Assembly (NCBI GenBank): GCA_023423415.1
Contig: JAFAFP010000244.1
Coordinates: forward strand, 1 to 49,361
DNA length: 49,361 bases
Direction of reading: 5' to 3'
DNA from: Pseudomonadota bacterium
GTDB lineage: Bacteria; Pseudomonadota; Alphaproteobacteria; Rhizobiales; Xanthobacteraceae
Shown here: one piece after another, positions 42,488 through 49,361 of the stretch
Layout of the letters: each line of letters starts with the position of its first letter
Numbering within the stretch: the stretch's first letter is position 1
Translations under genes and position numbers: made by a program
Notes under the pieces: generated by a model
The model's input: the letters and a program-made list of their open reading frames with translations, nothing else
Database searches by the model: none
What the model was told of the DNA's origin: nothing

Positions 42488-42517
42488 GGGCAAATCAGCC
42501 GCAAAGAGGCGTAGGAC

Positions 42518-43714
42518 ATGAAAACTGCCGTCACCAATCTCAAGACGATCGTCACCGGCGACTGGCGTCAGCCTTTCGCCAATGGCGATACCATCGTGAT
42601 GGACGGCGGCAAGATCGTGCTTGTCGGCACTGCCGACGCGAAGACGATCGAATCCTGCGATGTGGTGATCGATGCGGCCGGGACCGTTGCTATTCCCGGC
42701 CTCATCGATTCCCATGTGCATATCACCTTCGGCGACTACACGCCGCGTCAGAAGACCGTTGGATTCCTCGAAAGTTACACGCATGGCGGCGTGACGACGT
42801 CGATCACAGCATCCGAAGTGCATGTGCCGGGCCGTCCCAAGGATCCGGAAGGCGTCAAGGCGCTCGCGGTCGCTGCGCTGAAAAGCTTTCAGAACTGGCG
42901 CCCCGGCGGCATGCGTGTGCATGCGGGCTCGATCATTCTCGAGCCGGGGCTGACTGAAGCCGATTTCGACGAACTGAAGGCGAAGGGCGTGTGGCTGGCC
43001 AAAGCCGGCTTCGGCGCCTTTCCGACACCTTATGACTACAAGCCGATGATTGCCTGGGCGAAGGCGCGCGGCATGGTGACGACGGTTCACACCGGCGGCT
43101 CTTCCATTCCAGGATCGTCGGGCATCTGGTCGGAACACATTCTTGCGCTTGATCCCGATGTGTCGTTCCACGTCAATGGCGGGCCGATCGCGATGCCCGA
43201 TGAAGGCTTCCCCCGGCTCGTGAATGAGTCGAAGGTTGCGTTGCAGGTCTGCACCGCTGGCAATCTGCGTACGACGCTCTGGCTCAGCCGGCTGGTGCGC
43301 GAGGCCGATCAATTCGATCGCTATCTCATCGCCACCGATACCCCGACGGGGAGCGGCATTATGCCGCTCGGCATGATGTACACGATCACCCATCTCGCGA
43401 GTCTTGCAGATCTGCCGGTTGAATGGGCGATTGCCGCCGCGACGGGCAACAATGCAAGAGTCTATGGGCTGAATTCCGGCTTTATTGCGCCGGGAAAAGA
43501 TGCGGACATTGCAATTATCGATGCCTGTTTAGGCGGCTCGAAGGACGATGCGCTGTCGGCGCTGGCGAATGGCGATGTCGCAGCGGTGAGCGCAGTGATC
43601 ACCGACGGTGTGCCGCGCTTTGTCGGACGCAGTCGCAACACGCCGGAAGGCATCCGCCGCGTTCGTGTTGCTCGTAGCAATGTAATTCAGGATTTTAGCG
43701 CAGCGGCGCATTGA
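42518..43714 (+). CDS. Amidohydrolase, enamidase-like
   Basis: 398 residues, amidohydrolase superfamily. Metal site HxH in DSHVHITFGD (about 65-74), a TTVHTGG His near 190 and an Asp in IATDTPTGSG near 271. The overall pattern (GFLESYTHGGVTTSITASEVH, KAGFGAFPTP) resembles enamidase of nicotinate fermentation, which opens a cyclic enamide. A cyclic amide substrate is therefore plausible but unproved. Part of the plus-strand operon of cassette 2. Confidence 0.88.
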   Translation: MKTAVTNLKTIVTGDWRQPFANGDTIVMDGGKIVLVGTADAKTIESCDVVIDAAGTVAIPGLIDSHVHITFGDYTPRQKTVGFLESYTHGGVTTSITASEVHVPGRPKDPEGVKALAVAALKSFQNWRPGGMRVHAGSIILEPGLTEADFDELKAKGVWLAKAGFGAFPTPYDYKPMIAWAKARGMVTTVHTGGSSIPGSSGIWSEHILALDPDVSFHVNGGPIAMPDEGFPRLVNESKVALQVCTAGNLRTTLWLSRLVREADQFDRYLIATDTPTGSGIMPLGMMYTITHLASLADLPVEWAIAAATGNNARVYGLNSGFIAPGKDADIAIIDACLGGSKDDALSALANGDVAAVSAVITDGVPRFVGRSRNTPEGIRRVRVARSNVIQDFSAAAH

Positions 43715-43845
43715 CTGTTGGTATGTCGCTTGCTTTTTAGGTGACGAGTTACGGAATGGCTTGTTGCGTCGTAGCCATTCACCAGCGACCAAACAAGACG
43801 CAAGTCGCCGGGATGTTTGAAACGTTTATCCAGAGGAATGATGTA

Positions 43846-44820
43846 ATGACGACACGACGAATGGTCCTGACCTCGATCGCCGCGCTCTCGATGGCGCTGC
43901 TCTCATCGCATTCGTATGCGCAGGGCTGGCCACAAAAGCCGGTGACGGTCATCGTGCCGTTTGCAGCAGGCGGAAATACCGACGGGATTGCGCGTATGGT
44001 GGCGCAGAAGCTGAGCGAGGGGCTCGGGCAGCAGTTCGTCGTCGAGAACAAGGGCGGCGCCGGTGGCGGGCTCGCCGCCGACTTCGTCGCGCGCGCTCAG
44101 CCGGACGGTTACACCATGTTCCTGACGGCGCATTCCGTCCTGACCGTCGTACCGAAGATGATGAAAGTTCGCTACGATCCGCTGAAGGATTTCGCGCCTA
44201 TCAGCAATGTGGCCACCAATCCGTTCGTGCTGGTCGTTCACAAGGACATGCCGGTAAACAACGTGGTCGAGTTTGTAAAATATGTGAAGGACCGGAAGAA
44301 CAACGTGTCCTATGCGTCGGCTGGGCAGGGCAGCCTGGCGCATCTGTCGATGGCGTTGTTCCTGAAGGAAGCCGGCATCGAGATGGTTCACGTGCCCTAC
44401 AAGGGCAATGCGCCAGCATTGTCTGACGTGATCGCGGGTCATATCCCCGCAATGTTCTCAAACCTGTCGGATACGTTGCCGCATGCCGCGAGCGGAAATG
44501 TGAAATTGCTCGCTGTGTCGGGTGACAAGCGGGCGCCGCAGCTTCCCAATGTACCGACGGTCGCAGAATCCGGGTATCCGAAATACAAGTCGCTGACCTG
44601 GAACGGTCTCATGGCGCCGGCAGGGACGCCGAAGGAGATCGTGGACAAGGCCGCCAAGGTCATCATCGAAGCGGTGAAGGATCCGAAATTCGCAGAGAAG
44701 CTTGCCGGCTATGGCGTCGATCCTTCGGGTAACACGCCTGAGCAGTTTGCCAAGGAGCTTGAGGCCGATGTCGCCTTATGGGGCAGCGCGCTGGAAGCCG
44801 CAGGCATCAAGCAGCAATAA
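43846..44820 (+). CDS. Tripartite tricarboxylate transporter (Bug) family binding protein, cassette 2
   Basis: 324 residues; signal peptide MTTRRMVLTSIAALSMALL with cleavage near SYA-QGWP. TctC/Bug hallmarks WPQKPVTVIVPFAAGGNTD, FVVENKGGAGGGLAA and PDGYTMFLTAHS. AGAGGA lies upstream of the ATG. No TctA/TctB genes nearby. It probably brings the cassette's substrate to the cell and is distinct in sequence from the cassette 1 Bug protein. Confidence 0.93.
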   Translation: MTTRRMVLTSIAALSMALLSSHSYAQGWPQKPVTVIVPFAAGGNTDGIARMVAQKLSEGLGQQFVVENKGGAGGGLAADFVARAQPDGYTMFLTAHSVLTVVPKMMKVRYDPLKDFAPISNVATNPFVLVVHKDMPVNNVVEFVKYVKDRKNNVSYASAGQGSLAHLSMALFLKEAGIEMVHVPYKGNAPALSDVIAGHIPAMFSNLSDTLPHAASGNVKLLAVSGDKRAPQLPNVPTVAESGYPKYKSLTWNGLMAPAGTPKEIVDKAAKVIIEAVKDPKFAEKLAGYGVDPSGNTPEQFAKELEADVALWGSALEAAGIKQQ

Positions 44821-44846
44821 GCAACACAAACCGGTTCAGTCATTCC

Positions 44847-46061
44847 ATGACGTCGCAACAGTCAGTCATTATCGCCGGTGGTGGCCCCGTTGGGGTCGTT
44901 ACCGCTCTTGCCCTTGCTCAAAAGGGCATTCCGGTTCGGGTCTATGAGGCCGCCGCCGAGGTCAACTCGTCGCCGCGGGCTTCGACGCTGCACCCGGCAA
45001 CGCTGGAGATGCTGGCGTCGCTGGGATTGCTGGACGAGGTGATTGCGCGTGGTCTTGTTGCGCGCGTCTTCCAGTTCTGGGACCGGCCAAGCGGTCGCAT
45101 GGTCGCTGAATTCGACCATGCGATCCTCAAAAATGACACGCCGCACCCGTTTGTCGTGCAGTGCGAGCAGCACAAGCTTGCTGGGATGGCAATCGAGAGA
45201 CTGAAAGCCATGCCGCATGCCGAGGTTCACTTCTCGGCGCGGGTCCATTCGGTCGATCAGGCCGCGGATCGCGTTGCGGTCGCCATCGATCGCGATGGCA
45301 ATGAGGAAGTCATTACCGGTGACTATCTTGTTGGGGCGGACGGTGGTCGTTCAACCGTCAGGAAGGCGCTCGGAATTGAATTCGAGGGTTATACCTTCCC
45401 GGAACGTTTTCTGGTTCTGACCACGCCGTTCGATTTCGAGAAGGAGCGTGGTGCGGGTTATCGCAGCTATTTCTCTGATCCCGATGAATGGTGCAACCTG
45501 TTCAAGGTTGCGGGTGAAGACGGTAGCGGCTTGTGGCGTGTGGTGATGCCGACGGTGCCCGGCGAAACCGACGAGCAGGTTCTGAGCGACGAGGCGGTCC
45601 AGAGGCGGCTGCAGACGTTCTTCCCGAAAGCCGGCGATTACGACGTCGTGCATCGGAACATCTATAATGTTCACCAGCGCGTGGCGGCAAAATTCCAGAA
45701 AGGTCGTGTTTTTCTGGCGGGCGACTCAGCGCACGTAAACAATCCCATTGGTGGTCTCGGTCTCAATTGCGGCATTCACGATGCCATGGATCTGGCCGGT
45801 TGTTTGACAGCAGTCATTCAGGGCAAGGCGTCTGCGGACACCCTGCAGCTCTATGAGACGCGTCGTCGCCCCATGAACATTGAGTATGTGCAGCAACAGA
45901 CGATCGCCAACAAGAAACGGCTGGAAGAGAAGAGCCAGGCCGAGCGCGAGAAGAATTTCGAGTTTCTCCGCAAGACCGCGGCTGACCCGGAAGCGCATCG
46001 CAAGTTCCTGCTCCGGACGTCGTTGCTCGAGAGCGTCCGCAAGCCCGCGGTGGCGGCTTAG
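44847..46061 (+). CDS. FAD-dependent aromatic monooxygenase (PHBH-like), cassette 2
   Basis: 404 residues from the ATG at 44847 (the frame is open to 44778). Group A flavin hydroxylase: IIAGGGPVGVV at the N-terminus, LVGADGGRSTVRKALG in the middle and GDSAHVNNPIGGLGLN in the C-terminal third. It is a paralogue of the enzyme at 16942-18144: same length, same RASTxHP motif and same NNP variant after GD[AS]AH. Substrate unknown; probably an aromatic or N-heteroaromatic acid. Confidence 0.92.
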   Translation: MTSQQSVIIAGGGPVGVVTALALAQKGIPVRVYEAAAEVNSSPRASTLHPATLEMLASLGLLDEVIARGLVARVFQFWDRPSGRMVAEFDHAILKNDTPHPFVVQCEQHKLAGMAIERLKAMPHAEVHFSARVHSVDQAADRVAVAIDRDGNEEVITGDYLVGADGGRSTVRKALGIEFEGYTFPERFLVLTTPFDFEKERGAGYRSYFSDPDEWCNLFKVAGEDGSGLWRVVMPTVPGETDEQVLSDEAVQRRLQTFFPKAGDYDVVHRNIYNVHQRVAAKFQKGRVFLAGDSAHVNNPIGGLGLNCGIHDAMDLAGCLTAVIQGKASADTLQLYETRRRPMNIEYVQQQTIANKKRLEEKSQAEREKNFEFLRKTAADPEAHRKFLLRTSLLESVRKPAVAA

Positions 46062-46271
46062 GTTTTCGGCGGATCGTCAATACTCGTTCTGTAAAGCAGA
46101 CAGGGATCGGGCCTCCACGGCCTGATTCCTGTCATTGACGGGATCGGAGGCGCAACGTCCTGATCTCCGGGCGGTGCGCCAGACTGCACAAGCAATTCTA
46201 GACCTCTCCGACGGTATGTTTGTCCACGGCTCGCGGCGTGTTTAGATAGGCCCGTCAGTGGGGAGGGGATC

Positions 46272-46784
46272 ATGACGCCCGGCCAGCTTCCGCTTGCGAC
46301 CGTGCACGGCCTTTTTCACATCGCGATCAAGACGTCAGATCTCACGGCTACCCGGTATTTCTGGACCAAGATCATCGGTTTGCGCGAGATGCCGCGCCCG
46401 GATTTCGGATATCCCGGCGCCTGGCTGGCCTGTCCGCAGCCCGGAGGGCTCGGCATCATCCACATTTATGCCGGCGGACCGGCGCTCGGACCCGAAGGCA
46501 GGGCGCCGACTGGCACCGCGGCGATCGATCATGTTTCATTGTCGTGCTCGGGCTATCGGTCTTACATTTCACGTTTCCAGACAGCAGGCCTGGATTGGCG
46601 CGAATTCGTCGTGCCCGGCACCTCGCTCTGGCAGTTGTTTGTGTATGATCCGAGCGGTGTGCAGCTCGAACTGACATTCGAGGCCGCTATTGAAGGCGAT
46701 ACGCCGCCTGATCTGGCGCCAGGCAGAAAGTACGTTCCCGGCGCGAATTTCTTCAATCAGTCAACTTATCCGAAGCTGACATAG
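46272..46784 (+). CDS. VOC-superfamily (glyoxalase/dioxygenase-like) protein
   Basis: 170 residues with two paired betaalphabetabetabeta-type modules. The first begins GLFHIAIKTSDLTATRYFW and the second IDHVSLSCSGYRSYI, then DPSGVQLELTFE. The His, His and Glu positions (LFHI, IDHV, LELTF) match the usual metal ligands, so it is likely metal-dependent: a lyase, isomerase or ring-cleaving dioxygenase. GGGAGGGGAT lies just before the ATG. 210 bases after the monooxygenase. Confidence 0.85.
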   Translation: MTPGQLPLATVHGLFHIAIKTSDLTATRYFWTKIIGLREMPRPDFGYPGAWLACPQPGGLGIIHIYAGGPALGPEGRAPTGTAAIDHVSLSCSGYRSYISRFQTAGLDWREFVVPGTSLWQLFVYDPSGVQLELTFEAAIEGDTPPDLAPGRKYVPGANFFNQSTYPKLT

Positions 46785-46858
46785 ACTCGGCGGTGCTTGC
46801 GGCCGCCGGTGATGCCTCGATAACAAGCCCGCAATGCAGACGCGAAAGGAATGACACT

Positions 46859-47275
46859 GTGACGCATATTGCCATCAGGGCTGGTGATTTCCGTTTCAAG
46901 GCGAGGCTTGAACTGGAAGCGGCGCCAAAGACGTGCGCCATGTTTCGCGCGTTGCTGCCCTATCGGCAGAAGATCATTCATGTCCGGTGGAGCGGAGAGG
47001 GAGTCTGGATTCCTCTCGGTGGTCTCGATTTCGGTTTGTCTTATGAGAATGCCACCAGCCATCCGGCGCCTGGCGAGATTATTGTACATCCGGGCGGAGT
47101 GAGCGAAACGGAAATACTGCTCGCCTATGGTGCGGTTTGTTTCAGCAGCAAGGTCGGTCAACTCGCCGGCAACCATTTCCTGACGATCGAGGAGGGGCGC
47201 GACCAGCTCAGGAAACTGGGCGAGCACGTCTTGTGGCATGGCGCGCTCGACATCGAGTTCAGCGCTGTCACGTGA
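46859..47275 (+). CDS. DUF3830 family protein (cyclophilin-like fold)
   Basis: 138 residues from a GTG at 46859, chosen because AAAGGA lies about 10 bases upstream. Characteristic residues include LELEAAPKTCAMFRALLPY near 18-36, IIHVRWSGEGVWIPLG, SYENATSHPAPGEIIVHPGG and FLTIEEGRDQL. DUF3830 members have a cyclophilin-like fold and occur in catabolic clusters, but no activity is established. Last gene of cassette 2, 74 bases after the VOC gene. Confidence 0.8.
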   Translation: MTHIAIRAGDFRFKARLELEAAPKTCAMFRALLPYRQKIIHVRWSGEGVWIPLGGLDFGLSYENATSHPAPGEIIVHPGGVSETEILLAYGAVCFSSKVGQLAGNHFLTIEEGRDQLRKLGEHVLWHGALDIEFSAVT

Positions 47276-47315
47276 ACTGAGTGTCACGTGCTCTTCGTTG
47301 GACGGGATGATGCCG

Positions 47316-48608
47316 TTACTTTGGCTTTGTCGCCTTCTCCAGGAAATCTATCAGCGCCTGACGATCTTCAGCGGAGGAGATGCGCTGCTCGGGCATTTTC
47401 GTGCCCGGCGTATATTGCATCGGCCCCTGTTCGAAGAGCGCGGACACCGTCTCTTTCGTCCAGACAATATCCATCTGCTTCAGCGCCGGTGAAAAATTAT
47501 AGCCGGGCAAAGTTGCAATACGGCGCCCGAAAATGCTGTGCAGCGTCGGGCCAGCCCGATTGCCCTCATCAGGGGTGAGCGTGTGGCAGGCGACGCAGGC
47601 TCTGTACACCTCCGCCCCGCGATCGCCGGCATAGGCGGCAAGCGGATCGTCGGGTCCGTGGGCGGCGATGGCGCCGATGTGATCGCCCCTCCTTGCATTC
47701 CACCGGCGCACGAGGCGGTCGGTCCCGCCGGTCAGTAACGTCGTATTGTCACTGAAGAAGGCGACCGACCAGACCGGCAATCCCGGTCCGACCAAGGTGC
47801 GCAAGAGTTGTCGTTTCTTGCGATCGACAATACTGACCGAACCGCGGATTCCCGCAGCGGCGACGAGCGATCCATCCGGCGAGATCGCAATGGCGATCAC
47901 CGGGCTGTCCGCAACCTGGATCTCGCCGCGTTGCTTTCCGTCGAGGCCGACGAAATAGATACGGCCATTGGCGCCGGCCGCTGCGATCTCTCCGTCCTGT
48001 GACACAACGACTGCATTGAGCGGTGTGGGCAGTGTGACGACCAGCGGCTCGCCATTGTCGAGCGACCAGATCCGCAGCGTGGCATCGTAGGATGCGCTGA
48101 CGAGCGCTTTCCCATCTGCCGTGAAAGCGACACCGTTCACATTCTGGTTGTGACCGTTCAACACAATCGGATCGCCCCCGGCGAGTGGCCAGACCCGAGC
48201 GGTCTGGTCCCAAGCGGCTGATGCGAGCATCCTGCGGTCCGGCGACATGGCGAGGGATACGATGGGAGCCGTATGACCCTCGAAGATGCGCTCGGGGACG
48301 GGGTTTCCACTCCGCCAGATTGCGATCTTGCCGTCCTCGCCGCCCGTGGCCTGCCGCTCCGCATCAATGATCGTCACGGCGTTCACGGCGCTGTCATGGA
48401 AGCGCAACACCTGTTCGGCGGCATTGCGTGTGAGAGACCATCGGATCGCGGACGCATCGAAGCTGCCGGAGATGGCACTTTGTCCGTCGGCGCTGACAGC
48501 AACCGCACGCACCGGTCCGCCATGGCCGCGCAGTTGCGCGCTCGCCGAACCGGTGGCAAGCATCATGAATAGCGAAATGACGACCAGTCCACGGGAGCAA
48601 AACGTCAT
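47316..48608 (-). CDS. Periplasmic WD40-repeat / cytochrome c fusion protein
   Basis: 430 residues from the ATG at 48608. Signal peptide (about 1-25, ending ASAQ) for export. WD40 repeats fill about 28-320 (for example LVSASYDATLRIWSLDN, MLASAAWDQTARVWPLAG, LLTGGTDRLVRRWNARRG), forming a probable seven-bladed propeller. A C-terminal class I cytochrome c domain has CVACH at 338-342 and an axial Met at about 405 (GTKMPE). A propeller-cytochrome fusion suggests electron transfer or a docked redox partner. It shares the minus strand with the ferredoxin-type gene upstream, 63 bases away. Confidence 0.9.
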   Translation of the reverse strand: MTFCSRGLVVISLFMMLATGSASAQLRGHGGPVRAVAVSADGQSAISGSFDASAIRWSLTRNAAEQVLRFHDSAVNAVTIIDAERQATGGEDGKIAIWRSGNPVPERIFEGHTAPIVSLAMSPDRRMLASAAWDQTARVWPLAGGDPIVLNGHNQNVNGVAFTADGKALVSASYDATLRIWSLDNGEPLVVTLPTPLNAVVVSQDGEIAAAGANGRIYFVGLDGKQRGEIQVADSPVIAIAISPDGSLVAAAGIRGSVSIVDRKKRQLLRTLVGPGLPVWSVAFFSDNTTLLTGGTDRLVRRWNARRGDHIGAIAAHGPDDPLAAYAGDRGAEVYRACVACHTLTPDEGNRAGPTLHSIFGRRIATLPGYNFSPALKQMDIVWTKETVSALFEQGPMQYTPGTKMPEQRISSAEDRQALIDFLEKATKPK

Positions 48609-48671
48609 CTGGTCAGAATAACACGGCGGTCCGGATCGTTCCAATCCAGGGGGGCGATCGCGTTCTCTCAC

Positions 48672-49361
48672 TCAGCCTTGGGGCTTTTCATTCCGTTCGC
48701 GCAGATAATCTTCCGTCGTGCGCGGCTTCGGACGTTCCGGTACGCCGTATGGATCGAACGAGTCTTCAGTCATCGCAATGACGCGGCAGTCCTCGCACAT
48801 CTTGAGCACGTCGAGGCGTTTGGCCTGCCCCTTGAACATCCAGTGCTTGCCCTCGAGCTTTGCGGTCACCCGCTCGATCGTGCTCTTCACGCCAAACGGC
48901 TTGTCGCAGCGCACGCAATGGAATGGTTCTTCCTCTTTCACGATGCGCGCAGAGGCCGTGGCGGCCCGAAAATCGAGCTGCGGTCTGAGGGTAATGACTT
49001 TCTCCGGGCAGGTCGCTGCGCAAAGTCCGCACTGTACGCATGCGTCTTCAGTGAACTTGAGCATCGGCCTGTCGGAATCGGCGGAAAGCGCTCCGGTCGG
49101 ACAAGCTGAGACACAGGCAAGACAGAGCGTGCAGCCAGCGACATTGACGTCGACCGCGCCGAAAGGCGCTCCTGCGGGCAACGCGACCAGATCAACCGGC
49201 GTTGGCGCGACGCGATGCAGCTCGCGGAGCGCGAGCCGCTGCACATCGCGCTTGCCGCCGACCGGAAGGAACGAGGCGGGTTTTTGCACCAGTATGCCTG
49301 GCGCCATGTTGCGCAGCGTTTCACCAAGTACATCAGGGTCGTCGGTCTCGATCGTCGAGAC
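48672..49361 (-). CDS. 4Fe-4S dicluster ferredoxin-type protein, N-terminal part outside the window
   Basis: The C-terminal 229 or so residues are visible and the frame stays open through the window edge, so the first part is missing; an internal Met at 49307 is not necessarily the start. Two 4Fe-4S clusters: CTLCLACVSACP and CVQCGLCAATCP. Two more cysteine pairs (CVRCDKPFG and CEDCRV) may bind another metal. Proteins of this build occur in formate dehydrogenase-associated clusters of related bacteria, so the missing part may carry more clusters. Confidence 0.85.
   Translation of the reverse strand, partial: VSTIETDDPDVLGETLRNMAPGILVQKPASFLPVGGKRDVQRLALRELHRVAPTPVDLVALPAGAPFGAVDVNVAGCTLCLACVSACPTGALSADSDRPMLKFTEDACVQCGLCAATCPEKVITLRPQLDFRAATASARIVKEEEPFHCVRCDKPFGVKSTIERVTAKLEGKHWMFKGQAKRLDVLKMCEDCRVIAMTEDSFDPYGVPERPKPRTTEDYLRERNEKPQG

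Noticed and set aside
41873..43393. 506-codon minus-strand frame over the amidohydrolase and AA_synth genes
   Set aside because: Shadow frame; the plus-strand genes carry clear motifs and ribosome sites.
47266..47291. Two GTCACGTG elements spaced 16 bases apart at the end of the DUF3830 gene
   Set aside because: The first lies within the coding end and the second just past it; no promoter or terminator function is suggested by position.

Overview
The window looks like chromosome from a high-GC alphaproteobacterium of the order Hyphomicrobiales, probably Bradyrhizobium- or Rhodopseudomonas-like. This rests on the gene families present: an FdsGBA-type soluble formate dehydrogenase, a coxMNOP-type second cytochrome oxidase, several tripartite-tricarboxylate (Bug) binding proteins, a SAM-cyclase-AAA-TPR regulator, and homoprotocatechuate meta-pathway genes. 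No rRNA, tRNA, CRISPR array, insertion sequence or phage gene was seen.

Left part (1-16.1 kb): energy metabolism. The fds operon (fdsG-fdsB-fdsA, minus strand, fdsA cut by the window edge) follows a LysR gene that may control it. A second LysR gene is divergent from an unusual oxidase locus: a 98-residue membrane protein, a lone cytochrome oxidase subunit I, and a single-PAS-domain protein. A decayed sugar ABC permease follows. Then comes a tightly overlapping seven-gene Mrp/Mbh-type cation antiporter operon on the minus strand. It ends in a 1035-residue protein carrying two complete antiporter domains in tandem, and it lacks the N-terminal part of MrpA.

Middle part (16.2-33.5 kb): a first catabolic cassette (DUF2848, FAD monooxygenase, cupin, amidase, Bug binding protein, GntR). 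The same TGATGTATCA element lies in its central divergent promoter and upstream of its GntR gene. A complete coxMNOP-like oxidase operon with a subunit IV gene follows, then a DUF2189 membrane protein and heme O synthase (ctaB). Part of the homoprotocatechuate pathway (hpaI, hpaH, hpaE) is divergent from its MarR regulator hpaR across a perfect TTAACATGTTAA palindrome.

Right part (33.5-49.4 kb): a possible cyclic-nucleotide signalling island. A Crp-family regulator with cAMP-site residues and CRP-like DNA-reading residues lies near a SAM-cyclase-AAA-TPR protein. Three textbook TGTGA-N6-TCACA boxes occur here: one upstream of the crp gene and one before each of two small membrane-anchored proteins of unknown function, with class II-like promoter geometry and matching leaders. 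A patatin homologue with an altered catalytic dyad sits between them. A second catabolic cassette follows (GntR, tandem DABB protein, AA_synth protein, amidohydrolase, Bug binding protein, FAD monooxygenase, VOC protein, DUF3830). It shares a monooxygenase subfamily and a Bug protein with the first cassette. The window closes with a periplasmic WD40-cytochrome c fusion and the C-terminal part of a ferredoxin-type protein cut by the edge.

Most promising for new biology: the Crp/cyclase island with its two unknown small targets, the double-antiporter Mrp-like complex, and the two related catabolic cassettes whose substrates cannot be read from sequence.
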